Shown here: positions 23,057 to 36,250 of the stretch, in pieces | Position numbering within the stretch: the stretch's first letter is position 1 | Layout: each line of letters starts with the position of its first letter | Assembly (NCBI GenBank): GCA_025403435.1 | Contig: CM046345.1 | Location: 15,108,160-15,172,159 of the forward strand | Direction: 5' to 3' | Origin: Artocarpus heterophyllus | Lineage: Eukaryota > Streptophyta > Magnoliopsida > Rosales > Moraceae | Length of the DNA stretch: 64,000 nucleotides | The notes under the pieces: model-generated | Seen by the model: only the letters and a program-made list of their open reading frames with translations | Told to the model about the DNA's origin: nothing | The model's database searches: none | Translations under genes and position numbers: made by a program

Positions 23057-23572
23057 GGGTAAATAGTTTTAGAAGTCTCTAAACTTTTAACATTATGATA
23101 ATTTGATTCTTGAATTAATTTAATAGGCTAAAAAAAGTCCTGAAACTTTTAATATTATGACAATATATCTCAAAATTATTTTATTAGGCTAAAATAGTTA
23201 TGACCAACAGGGTGGTATTACGACAATGTAGTGCCATAGTATGGCTAGTCGAGTGAGGTAATTGGTAAAGCAGCTATAGGATAGTTTTATTGCAAAATGA
23301 GTGTAGCAAGGGGTGACACGAGGTTAGGACTATGAAGAGAAGTGCCATAGGATGAAAGCCGTTGTTTTTTATTCAAAATTTAATAGTGAATAATAAATAG
23401 GACTAATTTTTCTTTTACAAATTAATTCATGGACTATTTATCATATTAAATTAGTTCACGGAAAAAAATTCCACATATATTGAAAGTTTGGGACTATTTT
23501 AGTCTATTAAATTATACAAAGATTAAATATCACAATATTAAAAGTTCAAAGGATGTTTGGAGTTTTTAACCT
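23057..23572. mobile_element. Long-TIR (Mutator-like) element, copy B counterpart
   Basis: Counterpart of 19115-19632 created by the tandem duplication, with the same arms and scattered differences. It is therefore not an independent insertion. Confidence 0.6.
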
Positions 23573-23714
23573 AAAAAAATTAAACCATTTCCATGTTAAA
23601 AAAAAGTTAAAAAATAAGCCCCAAAAAAAAGTATAAATGCACATTTTATTAATTAGGTGAATTAAAAAAAAACCATCTAAATATTAGATTCTAAAAAAAA
23701 AACAAAACAAAACC

Positions 23715-23993
23715 GGAAAATTTGATGAAAAGGCCACCCAAAAAAATTAATTGGAGAAATGACCTTTTTTTTTTGCACCAAAAATCAAGCCTCCTTAGGC
23801 CGAAAACTGCTCTAATTTTTTTTTTCATCCTAGCAAGATGAAAAAAACAAATTAGAGGAAGAAAAAAAGCCTCAACAAGATAAAAAAAAATTAAAGCTTT
23901 TTTCTTATCTAAAAAGCTTTATTTTTTATGTAAAAAAAAAACTATTTATCAAAAAACACTTTTTCTTAAAGCCATTTATCCAAATCCCCCTCC
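23715..23993. mobile_element. About 280-bp MITE, family member 1
   Basis: Present in copy B but not at the matching place in copy A (near 19775). Its ends are related to GGGGATTTGGATAAATGGC inward from the right and GGAAAATTTGATGAAAAGG on the left. The body holds the A/T-tract words (GACCTTTTTTTT, CTTTTTCTTAAAGCCATTT) shared with 26178-26459 and 47117-47396. Exact ends are uncertain because of flanking A runs. Confidence 0.6.
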
Positions 23994-25451
23994 CTTACAA
24001 TCTTTCTCCTCCCTCTTTCCTTAAATCTCTCTAAAATGAGGACGTGCAACGACAACGGGTTTATATAGAGGTGGAGATGGCAACTTCTCTCTCTTTGTAC
24101 ACTACCGTCGAGACTGTACTATAATCATCGCATCACATCATCATCAGACGTTGTCACCCATTGCATTAAAAGCAACGAATCTCAATTGCATCTCCTGCGA
24201 TCAAGGTAGTCTTCTTTGCAATCATCCATTGAGTTCCTAATGGACTTTCGACATGGAAGTGTCGACATTTGAGAGATCGTCGGTTTCTGAGCGGGGTGGA
24301 GTGGATAGTGTTGGATGACGTGCAACAGTAGGCGAGGCAGGACGTTACTGCGATGATGGACAGCATGTGACAACGGTGGGAGAGAGAGTTACTTTAAGAG
24401 GAAGGGTAAAATAGGAAAACTAAAACTGAAAAAGGACGGCCTATTATAGATTTAGATATTAGTTTATTTACTATAATTTGCCTAGACACAAACTAAGGAT
24501 GAACACGTGGGTTAGAACATCAAATTAAAATTTGGATCGGTTAATTTCAAATTTAATTTTACCTGATAAGCTCAAACCTTAAAAGTAACCACCCACTAAA
24601 AATTTAGGTGGATTGAATTAATTGAATTAAACATTATTAAAAAAACAAAAATTTTCAAATTAGTATTTTATCAAAATAAAAAATATATGAAAAAAACTAA
24701 AATTTTTCACATATTTGTTGCCTCACAAATTTCTAAATTGCAATATTATCCCAAACTTATAAATCAACATAAAGAAAAAAGTTTGTAAAACAAAATCAAA
24801 TCCATAAGTCATAAATTAACAAATAAATCATAATAAAAACGAAGACATTTATAAATGCCTTTTTTTTAAGGGATTGTCCAGTGTTTACTAAAAACTAAAA
24901 GATGTACATACTAAAAACTAAAAAGATGTCTGAAACTAAGGAGTCTGTATAAATTATAATTTTTTTTAAATATAAGATTATATTAAAATTACAATATATG
25001 TAATATTTATTATGTTAAAATTACAATATATGTAATATTTTGTTATAGATATTACATTAAACCTAATTATATCGGATTATGAAAACTTAACCTAAACTTA
25101 CCTAATAAAAGTTGGATTAGATGGGTTAATGTAAATTCTTATTCAGATTTTCTAGATTCGGATTATCTCAATGAAAGGCATAGGGTATTTTTGTTTTATT
25201 TTGTGACAAAAAATAATATAGTAATCATTAACCATAGCAGCAAGCTCTTAGGGCAGATGAGGGGATAATCGATTTCCTAAAAATTGTGGGGAGAATATAT
25301 AATTTAATCAAGATTCAAAATTTTTCTTTTGAATTTTTGCTTTTAACACGAAGGTGGGAGGATTCGATTTAGAACACCAGTGCTAAAGATAGATCTAAAA
25401 TTACCATTGAACTAAACCTGCAATACATTTCCCTAATTATCCTATAGGAGG

Positions 25452-25488
<37 letters not shown>

Positions 25489-26177
25489 TAAAACAAAGTT
25501 ATATCAATCACAAAAAAAGGGAACAAGACAACAAGTTCATCGCTTCTACGTTACTCGTGGGAAGAAAGCAATAAAATAAAGAGGAAAAGAAAAAGGAACT
25601 TTAATTAACAAGGACTCAAAATAAAGATCTGGAAAATAATAAAAAAAATAATGGTAGGAAAACATGACACAGATATGAGACATGAAGTTATTGATTAATT
25701 TGAAGCTAACGTGAAGACGAAAAGGGAGAGGAACCCAGAAACAATAAAAATGGGTGGCATGGGAAAATCAAGATCAATTATTGCCTGTATTTATATAATT
25801 ATGCTTCAAATACTCCATGTATATAACATGAAGAAGAAGATATAGGCAATATTACATGATAGATTTATCCCAGCTACCCATTTTCATTGGCTTATGGAAA
25901 ACCCATCTCCCTTTTCAATCAGCCAAATATTTGAGCCAAACACACTGCTCTACTATCCATAAATCCCATCAATTTATAGGACTATCTTAGGGTTTTCTAG
26001 TTTCAAAAGACATTTTTTCGGCCCACTGTTTCGGTCAAAAATGGGTTTCTCACCGGGCTCACTGTTTCGGTCAAAAATTCTTCTTTTGTCGGGGTTGGAA
26101 GTAACGCTCACTTGCAACATTTATGTATAATATGACCGTTACACGTTATTGGTTGTTTAGTGATTAAGTGTTTGGCA

Positions 26178-26459
26178 GGGAAGAATTTGAAGAAAGGGAC
26201 AAAAAAAAAATTGAATTGAGGAAATGATCTTTTTTTTTTAAACCAAAAAATACATTTTTTTATGCAGGTAAATTGTCTCAGTTTTTTTCAAAAAAATGAG
26301 AAAAATGACTATAGCAAGATAAGAAACCTCAATAGGATTAAAAAAAAACTGGAACTGTTTGATGTTTAAAAAGCATTTTTTTGTGCCAAAAACTGTAAAA
26401 AAAAAAGGGTCATTGACCAAAATTTTTTTTTCCCAAAAAGTCATTTTTACAAATCCCTC
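26178..26459. mobile_element. About 280-bp MITE, family member 2, TSD GTTTGGCA
   Basis: GTTTGGCA flanks the element at 26170-26177 and 26460-26467. Copy A (near 21918) has a single GTTTGGCA and no insertion, giving a natural empty site. The ends are GGGAAGAATTTG and, inward from the right, GAGGGATTTGTAAAAATGAC. An 8-bp TSD suggests a hAT-type MITE. It has no coding capacity. Confidence 0.85.
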
Positions 26460-27240
26460 GTTTGGCAATGGTTCCTACCATACAGTTTTTACCACAAACT
26501 CAATTAAAAATAGTGTAAAATTCTTACATAATACAGTAACAATAAAACAAAATTACTACAGTGTAAAGCTCTCACATGCTACAGTAAAAGTGGTTCCCAC
26601 CACCTTTCTAAACACCTTTTAAAACATTAGACGGTTAAGATAAAATAGTTACTACACATGCAAGTATGCTTATTTGTAACTTATATAAGATTAATTAGGA
26701 ATGCAATTGTAATTTCGAATACTTCCCAAATTATGTTTTTAAGGGGCATGTGAAAATTTTGAATATAGGACAAACGCATTTGGAATTCATGAGAGAAGCA
26801 AATTAGGACAATATCAATTGAAATACTGTTGTTTTTGCACTTTTATTAATCTTTACTATTTAGTATTTAATCTGATTTTGAGGTTTTGGAATTATATCTA
26901 TTAGTGTAATTTGATTTTTTTAATGTTATTGTCTAAAAATACATAAATATTGACTCTATGAAAAAAGGTAAATGAATATTGTGTTTGCAAATAGACAAAC
27001 ACCCATCTCCCTTCTCAACTCAGCCAAATTTTTAAGCCAAACACTCTTCTCTACTATGCATAAATCCCTTCAATTTATAAGGACTGTCATTAGGGTATTC
27101 TTGCTTCACAAAACATGTTTTCGGCCCCCTCTTTCAGTCAAAAATGGGCTTCTCATCATGCCCACTGGTTCAGTCAAAAATGGCTCTCTTGTTGGGGTTG
27201 GAAATAACACTCACTTGCAACATTTGTGCATGATATAACA

Positions 27241-28406
27241 AGAAATAGGGAAAGCTGGAGGAGTTATGAATAAGACAGTAGATATTAATTGTTAAATATG
27301 TACGATTAAACAATATGTATTACTAATCTATACAACAACGCAAGCCGATTACTAGTGTGTTAAAAAAAATTAAGACCTTTTTCTGCTGCATTTATAATTA
27401 TTTTAAAAGAATAACCCAACACTTAATTCCCCCTCCAGACAAAGTTATTCAGAATAAAATATTTTTATTGCCATATATTTCCAAATATTATTTAATTTGA
27501 TGCTTATTGTATGACTTTTGATTAATTAAATTCGATTTCTCCAAATTAGTTTTTTAAATATTAACTTTTGGTTTAATTCATAATAGTTGAGAGATTCCAT
27601 TTCTGAACAAATTCGAACTAGATTGTTAAGTTATTTTGGATTAAATTTCAAATCTTGAAATGTGTCTTGAGAATCCTTGATTGATTTGAATTTTTTAATT
27701 TAATCGTGTCCAATTGTGTCTAAATTCCTTTGAGAGTTAACTCTAATTTATATTAGTGGTTTTCGTGGAAGTTGACAGCGAGGACTAGGCTGGGTTTAAA
27801 TTAATTAAAACTTATGGAAGCTAAAATTGTATTTCCAAGTCTGATATTGTGCAAATCTGACCTAGACCAAATGTATATACACTTTCTCACGTTAAGATCT
27901 AGTATGAGAGCTTACATCTCAACCAGGTTAACACCTATTAAAAATTCAATCCCACACCAAACCCTCCACTCAAATTATTATCATCATCATCATCATGAAA
28001 AAATTTATAAAATTTCCAAAATCATGCCTGGGGCAAACAGAATACAGTCGAAGGTTAGAAACAAAAATAAAAGAAAAACAATTTCTTTTAAAAATCTTTA
28101 GAAATTTGTCAAGAGATGGAAAACCACAAGTTTATTCCGAAAGTAAAAGGGCTTGTAAGGTGAAGGCATGTCATGCTTGGAATACATCGAGGACTAGATT
28201 TGAGCAACTTAACTTCCAGTACATCAGTTAGATCGAAAGTTACCTCAAGACTTGAAATATGTCGTTTAGACCAAAGGCGAGTCCCATATAAGGGGATCAA
28301 AATTATAAATCTCTTATTGTTTTAATCTAAAAAGAATTCGCCCTAAAAAGTATCTTCTATAACACGAACTTTAAGGCAAACTAATATATACGTGCAATGC
28401 TTAAAA
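27241..28406. other. AT-rich intergenic DNA
   Basis: No gene or terminal repeat could be supported. Short frames at 27814-28231 overlap in two registers and resemble nothing known to me. Confidence 0.4.
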
Positions 28407-28719
28407 GGGAAATTATAGTAACTATCACTTTTTCAAAACTTGTTGAAGTAAATAGCAAATTTTAAAAACATTTGTAGCAGATTTATAATGTACATAATTT
28501 ATTTACCCTTATTTATAATATAAATAATTATCATTTGCATAGTAAATAAACTAGATGTATAAATAATTCATTTCCTTTTATTTGTAGTATAAATAATTTT
28601 TATTTAAATAATAAATAAATTATATATATATCCTAGATCTGTTATTTATTATAAATATTTTTAAAACATGTTATTTACTTCAAAGAAATTCAAAAATCTG
28701 CTATTTTTCTCATTCTCCC
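28407..28719. mobile_element. Mutator-type MITE with 9-bp imperfect TSD
   Basis: A 313-bp element with inverted arms of about 80 bases: the left has GGGAAATTATAG and TGAAGTAAATAGCA, and the right read inward has GGGAGAATGAG and TGAAGTAAATAACA. Flanks TGCTTAAAA (28398-28406) and TACTCAAAA (28720-28728) match at 7 of 9 positions, the duplication size of Mutator elements. Confidence 0.72.
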
Positions 28720-28799
28720 TACTCAAAAATACCTTAAATATTTGTCTCCACTCTCGAGTCTAAGGCCCTGTCAATCTTAAGTATAGATGTGAAAATGCA

Positions 28800-29904
28800 A
28801 TTAACATTGAAAATTTTAGGGCTTTTTACATCTAAGTCACAAAAGTAAGGCTTATATTGATTTATTCTATTAAAATAATAATTACAGGGAATGCCATGCT
28901 ACATCATTGTATTTAAAGATACAAAATATACCTTTAAGGCACCGACCAGTATTCGTCATTCGTCATGATCATTGATCGGTATCTGGTATTTGCCAAGGAT
29001 ACTGCCTCATTATCAACCACCAATATCCACCTAGGATACTGTCTTAGTTACTTGCCGGTATCTACCACAAATACCGCCAGCGTTACTTGTTAGAAATTGC
29101 CATTTTCAATTGCGGCACCCAACAAAATGCTTGAAAAAATACAAAAAAAATGAAAATTATTAGAATATTTAGTTATGATTAACAATAAAAAAAATAAAAA
29201 TAATAAAGTAACAATCCAGACCAACAAAAAAAAAAAAGATTTTCGTGCTCACGGAACAAAAATTAAAAAATTCAAAATATTATTACAAATCAAGATCTTC
29301 CCATGCGATGGTTGTTTGGGTGCAATGAAGGAGCTTCACGACGATGATGGCGGCTCTTTGAGAATGGTGGATTTGCAAAGGAGATTGCACAAAGAGGAGA
29401 CAGAGTGCTGATCGGAGGAGATCGCACAGTGGAAAAGGAGAGGACACTAGAGAGAGAGAGCACTGAGGGAAGAAAATCATGCAAAGGGGGAAAGCGCCGA
29501 TTGAAGGAGATAACATGAAGGATAGAGTGGGAACACAGGAGAGGGAGAAAGAGTTGCCACCGCTGACATCTAAAGGATGACAATTGTTGCCACAAGGGAA
29601 ACAAGGAGGAAAGGGCAGGCCGGTTGTTGAGATAGAGAGGAACTGAGAGAATAAGATGTAGTTGGGACGTGAGAGAAAAAGAGAAAAGACTGCCACATAA
29701 GAAAGAAAGAGAAGAAGAAAAAGGAAAAAAAATCCTAGGTTTGGTCTATGTGTATTTTGGTTAGTACACAAGATTTAACTGATGCCATCGTGGCATCTTT
29801 TGCTATAGTTTTAGCAAACGTAGCATATTTCAACCCAAAGGGAAAATTAGTGGCATAGACTATAATCATCTCAAAATTATAAAATATATAGTATAATTAA
29901 ATTC
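28800..29904. other. Intergenic block with GA-rich coding-like segment
   Basis: 28930-29090 holds repeated CGGTATCTNNTATTTGCC / GGATACTGCCT words. 29290-29640 is GA-rich and open in overlapping frames on the minus strand (29283-29771, low-complexity Ser/Leu/Pro), which I read as a compositional effect. 29783-29799 is a perfect palindrome-like hairpin (GATGCCA TCG TGGCATC). No gene is called; a non-autonomous Mutator-like element is possible. Confidence 0.35.
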
Positions 29905-29909
29905 TACAC

Positions 29910-30096
29910 TATTAGAGGAAGTAAACAATTTAAAATTTAACTTTGTATTTAGTCATTTTATAATTCATTTGTAATTTAATTTATTCTTTATGCTTAAGAA
30001 AGATTAGGTAACTTACCTATTTTGAATTATTGTATTGTGTGTGTGTGTAAGTTTAACTTATTGGTTACCGAAAAAGACGTCATTATTTTCCAAACA
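29910..30096 (+). repeat. 5' LTR (end portion) of the outer Copia element
   Basis: It ends CATTATTTTCCAAACA, a style also seen at 49880-49905. The stretch from AATTTAAAATTTAAC to CTTACCTATTTTGAATT is repeated at about 45036-45142. The start of the LTR is uncertain. Confidence 0.6.
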
Positions 30097-30106
30097 CTTT
30101 ATTGTA

Positions 30107-30119
30107 TGGTATCAGAGCC
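30107..30119 (+). promoter_or_regulatory. Primer-binding site of the outer Copia element
   Basis: TGGTATCAGAGCC, an exact match to the usual plant initiator tRNA-Met primer site, about ten bases after the LTR end. Confidence 0.85.
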
Positions 30120-30267
30120 TTTACACTCCTAGGTTAACCTTTAATTATTTTTCACTTTCTCCTCTCCTTTGATTTCCAACCATGCATGCCACATATCTAA
30201 CAATACACGGTCAACATGGCTTATAAAACAAAAATAAAAAAAAAAAAAAATGGTGCAACTATCACAG

Positions 30268-30427
30268 TTCAAACCACAAACCTTAGCCTTGAAGACAACT
30301 ATGCCTTCCACCAAGATATGCTTTATGATTCATTAAAACATTGAGAATTCAAACCATAAACGTTAACCTTGAAGACAACTATGCCTTCCACCAAGATATG
30401 CTTTATGATTCATTTAAACACTGAGAT
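30268..30427 (+). repeat. 80-bp tandem duplication in outer-element gag
   Basis: Two adjacent units (30268-30347 and 30348-30427) share CTTGAAGACAACTATGCCTT and CCAAGATATGCTTTATGATT. It disrupts the gag frame of the outer Copia element. Confidence 0.85.
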
Positions 30428-30479
30428 TATATATTATCTCTTACGGTGACCGAAAATAGGGGACTACGGCCACCAATTT

Positions 30480-30638
30480 CTAATTTGAATCAAAATTCTC
30501 CAAAATTGTCAAGCTTGCAATAAGGAAGGCCACACTGTTGCATTTTGTCCATCATATAGATTCAAACCAAAATCTTAAGAAGGGTATTGCGAATAGACAT
30601 GGCCACATCATCACATGTTGTCCCTCATATGCATTCAT
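30480..30638 (+). pseudogene. Copia gag zinc-knuckle remnant (outer element)
   Basis: Positions 30507-30548 encode CQACNKEGHTVAFC, a perfect C-x2-C-x4-H-x4-C nucleic-acid-binding knuckle. A second, damaged knuckle follows (NRHGHIITCCPS near 30590), with its first Cys lost. A double knuckle followed by a protease fits one Copia lineage. The frame is cut at 30638 by the nested Copia element. Confidence 0.75.
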
Positions 30639-31066
30639 TGTTAGAATTATGGGCCACATAATTAATTGAAGGCCTATAAAATTTATCAGATTTATTTATT
30701 TAGTTTAATAATTATTTAAATGTTAAAATTCTATTAGCTATGAGGGGTTGCAACTCTTATTAAAAGATGTGTCTATATCTGAAGAGCTATGTGCTTTAAT
30801 GGAAAGGCACCTATTGAGGGTCTATAAATAGGAGTCTAGTCCTCTCTCCACCCAATCAATTGTATTTTTTCTCTCCATCAGAAAATACGTGAAAAGAATT
30901 TATGGGTTTAGAGAGAGAAACTAGATTCTTCTTTTTTCTGACAATTTCTGTTCTAGAGTTCTCTAATAGTTGAAGCTATGAATCAATGTACGCTCTAAAT
31001 CTTCTTCATGTAAAAATTATTGAGTTCTAAGATTTCTAGGAATTAAAAGATTTTAAAGTTCTTTCA
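30639..31066 (+). repeat. 5' LTR of the nested Copia element
   Basis: This 428-bp LTR has a TATA box CTATAAATAG at 30832-30841, kept in the other LTR near 44393. Aligned by eye the two LTRs differ at about 20-25 positions plus small indels. Confidence 0.94.
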
Positions 31067-31068
31067 TG

Positions 31069-31080
31069 TGGCATCAAAGC
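31069..31080 (+). promoter_or_regulatory. Primer-binding site of the nested Copia element
   Basis: TGGCATCAAAGC, two bases after the LTR end, resembles TGGTATCAGAGC with two transitions. Confidence 0.75.
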
Positions 31081-32277
31081 ATTTAGATTTTTAAACTCAT
31101 GATTTTCCTTTAAAGTTATATTACAGATTATATATGAATCCTAAAATTTTTATGGGTGATTAATTGTATTACTTATAATCTCCGCTGTAATTAGGGTATT
31201 GGTATTTTAAATTACGGTTATTGAATTCTAGGATTTTTGTTTTGGTGCGTGATGATTCTCACAAAATTATGGTTATGAATATCTTCGTTGGTATGTTATA
31301 TTAAAGGATTGTTTATGTCGATGAAATAAGAAACTTTTACTTTTTCGTCTCTTTGAATCATTGCCTGTGTATGCTTTTGTGTGTGTAAATATATATATAT
31401 ACATTAAAACGTGAGAATTCAAACCTGACTTTGTCAGAAACTTGAGTTTGTTGCTTCCGCTTTATGATTTCACGTTTTCACTATATATATATATATATAT
31501 ATGTATATATAGCTCTTGCGACAGAAAGTAGTAAAAAAAAAATTTCTCTTCTATCGATAAAAGTTGGTTGTAGATAAACATTTTTGTTTGCATTCTCATA
31601 CCTGATATATATTGAATACTATTATGCAATTGATGTGATATGTATTGTTTGGATCTGTTTAATAAAACATACATATGTAATGTTAGTTTATGGAAACTTC
31701 CGAGTAAATGTTGCATATATGGTGTTAATGCATGTATATACCTGATCATAATTAATTACTTGAAACAAGTAAAACTATTGTTTCCAATTCAAAATTACAT
31801 TATTGTAGTTTGTTAGTCACTAAAGTGGCCAAACTTTAAGGCTTAGTGATTTTTAAATTGAGAAACAAAAGTTCAATTACTTATGAATTTTGATACTTAT
31901 CATTGAGATGACATTTATAGATCATGGGTTATTGAATTTCATCTATTATAAGAACTTAGGAATCTTCCAAAGGTTAATTAGCTTTCTTTATAATTGATGA
32001 ATATAATAGTTGGTAATTAATATGTCCTATTATTTTTGTTTGTTTATCCAAAGATAGCAAGCATTTTTTATAGGCATATTTATGATTACCAAATTAAATT
32101 TTTACTTTTAAATTAGCATCATTTATAGTTTGTATGTCTTAGTATCATCCAAAGGAGAACTAGGATATATAATTATTGTCTTACTTTAAATCGAATTATG
32201 TGATCATCTCAAAGCATTAATGTATGAATGTTTCTTGCATATTTGCAGTATTTGTTCCTGTTTCTCTGCATCTGCGT
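31081..32277 (+). other. Leader of the nested Copia element
   Basis: About 1.2 kb of AT-rich leader with (TA)n runs at about 31390-31402 and 31482-31508. No gene is seen. Confidence 0.5.
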
Positions 32278-35253
32278 GCTTTATCTGTTCCCGTATTTAA
32301 TGGATTGAATTTCTCTGATTGATGTAAACAAGTCCAATTTCACTTAGGTGTCTTGGATCTTGATTTAGCACTTCAAGATAAGAAACCCACTATTATTACT
32401 GATGCTAGTAGTGAGGAGGAGAAAACTTTTCATAAATTATGGGAAAGGTCGAATAGATTAAGCTTAATGTTCATGCAAATGACAGTAGCAAACAACAGTA
32501 AAAGTACTCTTCCCAAGACTGAAAGTGTTAAGAAATTTATGAAACTTGTGGAAGAGCGCTCTCAAACTGCTAATAAGTCTCTTACTGGTACATTAATGGC
32601 TAAATTAACCAATATGAAATTTGATGGTTCTTGTATTATGCATGAGCATATCCTTGAAATGACAAATATAGCAGCAAAATTAAAGTCTTTGGGGATATCT
32701 ATAGATGAGTACTTTCTGGTACAGTTCATTCTCAACTTGCTTCCTCCTGAACAATATGGTCCATTCCAGATGAGCTATAACACAATTAAAGATAAATGGA
32801 ATATTAATGAATTGACCAGTATGCTTGTTCAAGAGGAGACGAGATTGAAGAATCAGAAACCTCATTCCGTTCATCTTGTGAATCAAGAGGCTGAAAAGAG
32901 CACTAAAAAGAAGCCTGAAAAGAACAAGAAGAAAGGGTTCAAGAAGGAGTTGAATAACCTGAATGAATCAACTCAAATCCACAAGAAGGAACACAATGTT
33001 AAGTGCTATTTTTGTAACAAATTTGGGCACTTAAGGAAAGATTGTCAAAAATGTAAGGCTTGGTTCGAAAAGAAAGGTAAGCCTTGTGCTTTAGTTTGTT
33101 TCGAATCAAATTTAACTGAAGTTCCTTATAATACTTGGTGGATTGATTCAGGTTCAACTACTCACATTTCTAATATGATGCAGGGATTCCTTACGATCCA
33201 ACCCATAAGAGCAAATGAAAGTTTTATTGACATGGGGAATCGAGATAAAGCTCCAGTGGAAGGAATTGGCACTTATCGCCTAATATTAGGTACTGGATAT
33301 TATCTTGATTTATACCAAACTCTTTATGTACGTACTTTTTCTGGCAATTTAGTTTCTTTATCAAAACTTGATGTAGCGGGATTTTATTGTAAGTTTGGAT
33401 TTGGATCTTTCAGTTTATATAAAAATAATAGTCTTATTGGTTCTGGAATCCTTTATGATGGTTTATATAAGTTAAAGCTTGATAATCTTTTTGCTGAAAC
33501 TTTGCTAACCATACATCGAAATATTGGAACTAAACAGAGTTTAGTTGATGAAAGTTCTGCTTACTTGTGGCATAAACGCTTGGGTCACATATCCAAGGAA
33601 AGAATAGAGAGATTAGTAAAGAATGGAATTATTTTGAATTTAGATTTTACTGACCTCGGTGTGTGTATTGATTGCATTAAAGGAAAGCAAACCAAACACA
33701 CTAAGAAAGGGGCTACAAGAAGCACACAACTTCTTGAACTCATACATACCGACATATGTGGACCTTTTGACACTCCATCCTTTAGTGTAGAAAAGTATTT
33801 TATCACTTTTATTGATGATTTTTTATGTTATGGTTATCTTTATCTATTGCATGAAAAATCTCAATCTGTTAAAGCCATTGAGGTATTTATTAATTAGGTT
33901 GAGAGGCAATTAGATAAAAAGGTGAAAATTGTAAGCTCAGATAGAGGTGGTGAATACTATGGAAAGTATGACGAGTCAGGGCAATGTCCAGGTCCATTTG
34001 CTAAATTCCTAGAAAAGCGAGGCATATGTGCGCAATACACTATGCCAGGTACACCACAACAAAATGGTGTAGCAGAAAGGCGTAATCATACATTAATGGA
34101 TATGGTTGGGAACATGTTAAGTTATTCATCTTTGCCCTTGTCTTTGTGGATACATGCATCAAAGACCACCATATATATACTGAATAGGGTTCCTAGTAAG
34201 GCAGTCCCGAAAACTCCTTTTAAGATGTGGACGGGAAGGAAACCTAGTTTAAGGCACTTGCATGTTTGGGGTTACCCGGCGGAAGTAAAAATTTACAATC
34301 CACATGAAAAGAAATTGGATTTTAAGACGACCAGTGGTTATTTCATTGGTTATTCTGAAAAATCCAAAGGGTATAAATTTTATTGTCCTTCCTATAGTAC
34401 AAGAATAGTTGAATCTGGAAATGCTAGGTTCATCAAGAATGGTGAAATTAGTGGGAGTGGAGAACCACGTAATGTGGTCATTGAAGAAGTTAGGGTAGAA
34501 GTACCTCTGCCTGTAACTTCCAATATTGTTCCTAACATTGTTGTACAGCCTAACAATGTTCAAGAACAACAAGTGAATGGCTAGCCACTTCACAATGAAG
34601 TTGTACTCGAGGAACCAATAGTAGCTGAACCACAAGAAACAATATTAAGAAGATCTCAAAGAGAAAAACGATCTTTTGTTCCTGATGATTATGTGGTTTA
34701 TCTACAAGAGTTTGAAATTGACTTAGAAATCGATAATGATCCGATTTCAGATCCAGTTTCATTTTCACAAGCCATGGAAAGTATGGATTCTAACAAGTGG
34801 CTCAATGCTATGAAAGATTAATTAAAATCTACGGATCAAAATCAAGTTTGGGACCTTGTTGAGTTGCCTGAAGGTTGCAAAAGAGTCAGGTGTAAATGGG
34901 TCATTAAGACCAAGCGTGACTCTAAAGGCAATATTGAACGGTACAAGGCCAGACTTATTGCCAAAGGTTTTACTCAAAAAGAAGGCATTGACTACAAAGA
35001 GACTTTTTCACCAGTCTCTAAGAAAGATTCACTTAGAATTATTATGGCATTGGTGGCTCATTTTGATTTAGAGTTACACCAAATGGATGTGAAAACCGCC
35101 TTTCTTAATGGAAGTTTAGAGGAAGAAGTCTATATGGACCAACCTGAAGGCTTTTCAAGTAAAGGAAAGGAACACATGGTGTGTAAATTAAAGAAGTCAA
35201 TATATGGACTTAAACAAGCTTCCTAACAATGGTATCTTAAGTTTAATGATATC
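32278..35253 (+). pseudogene. Copia gag-pol, 5' part, single frame with point stops
   Basis: One frame runs from about 32278 (ALSVPVFNGLNF) to 35253. It encodes gag (UBN2-type, ILEMTNIAAKLKSLG), a CCHC knuckle CYFCNKFGHLRKDC (33004-33045), protease WWIDSGSTTHIS (DSGS at 33145-33156), the integrase zinc region HKRLGH...CIDCIKGKQ, integrase core HTDICGPF / FITFIDDF / [24 protein letters not shown], and the start of reverse transcriptase ([32 protein letters not shown]). Stops are TGA at 32320, TAG at 33895 and 34582, TAA near 34819 and 35224. No frameshift is seen. The frame is interrupted by the Gypsy-type insertion. Confidence 0.93.
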
Positions 35254-36214
35254 TGGTTGGTGGTAACGCCCCAAAATGTTTATCTTCTTTTTAATAAACG
35301 GCGGACGTTTGTAGTATAGAAAAGTTGTCGTATCCACATGGAGGTGAAAATTTGTAACTCGGGAGATTGATAAAAATAAACATTCAAAAAGGCAAGCACT
35401 TTTTTAAAAGCAAAGTTTAAAATTGAAAGAAATATTTTTGTGGTTTTTATTTTATTTAATTCAAAATTTAAAGCATAAAATTAAAACGGTGAAGCTTTGA
35501 GAATCCCTTGTATGTTTTGCAACTGATATGGAATTTTAACTCTAAATAATAATTATCTAAAGCATTTGATTTATTATATCTTTTCTCATTAATTGCAAAC
35601 ACTTTTTACTAATTATATAGGTCAACCTAAATCAACAATATAGCAAGCCATAATGCAGTAAGGGTATTCCTATAAAAACTAGCAAACTAATCATCTGTCA
35701 CTAATGATTTAGTGCACTAATTATGAAAATTATAACTGTTGTCACTCAATTATAATTAACATAATTTTAAGATAGAAAAGATAATAACAAATCAAAATTA
35801 ATATATTTTTATGAATAAATTATTGCGTTAATTTCGGTAGCACCTCGACTTATTAATTGGTTTAAGAATTCACTATGCCATCCTCTGTCTACAATAAATC
35901 AAGAATTACCAAACATTTACTGTGCCAGTCTATGTCTATGATGCAGCAGAAACTCAACTTAATAAATGAGCATGACTTTAGTATTATTAATATTAATTAT
36001 GCAACACAATTAAATTACATAAAGAAAGCATGACTGAGTTTATGTAAAAATTGGCAGCATAACAACAGTAACAATAATTATTGAAAACATAAAGATATAA
36101 TTTATTCCACAAAAATATAAGCATTACAACACAAATATAGAGTTAAAACCTATACTAGAGTACTACGTATACAAGATTATCTCTTTGCTTCACCAAACTC
36201 TCTACACTAAATTA

Positions 36215-36250
<36 letters not shown>

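Larger units (their letters stand above)
22493..27059 (+). repeat. Tandem duplication, copy B (about 4.6 kb)
   Basis: Direct repeat of 18548-22492, longer by about 620 bases. The extra length is mostly two MITEs absent from copy A (23715-23993 and 26178-26459), plus a longer (TA)n run at about 25455-25490. Corresponding landmarks include TGGCCGCAATAAG (18734 and 22680) and GGGCAGATGAGGGGAT (21020 and 25251). Confidence 0.9.

Noticed and set aside
29283..29771. 162-aa minus-strand frame with Ser/Leu/Pro-rich product
   Set aside because: Low-complexity translation of a GA-rich block, open in two overlapping frames at once; no domain.
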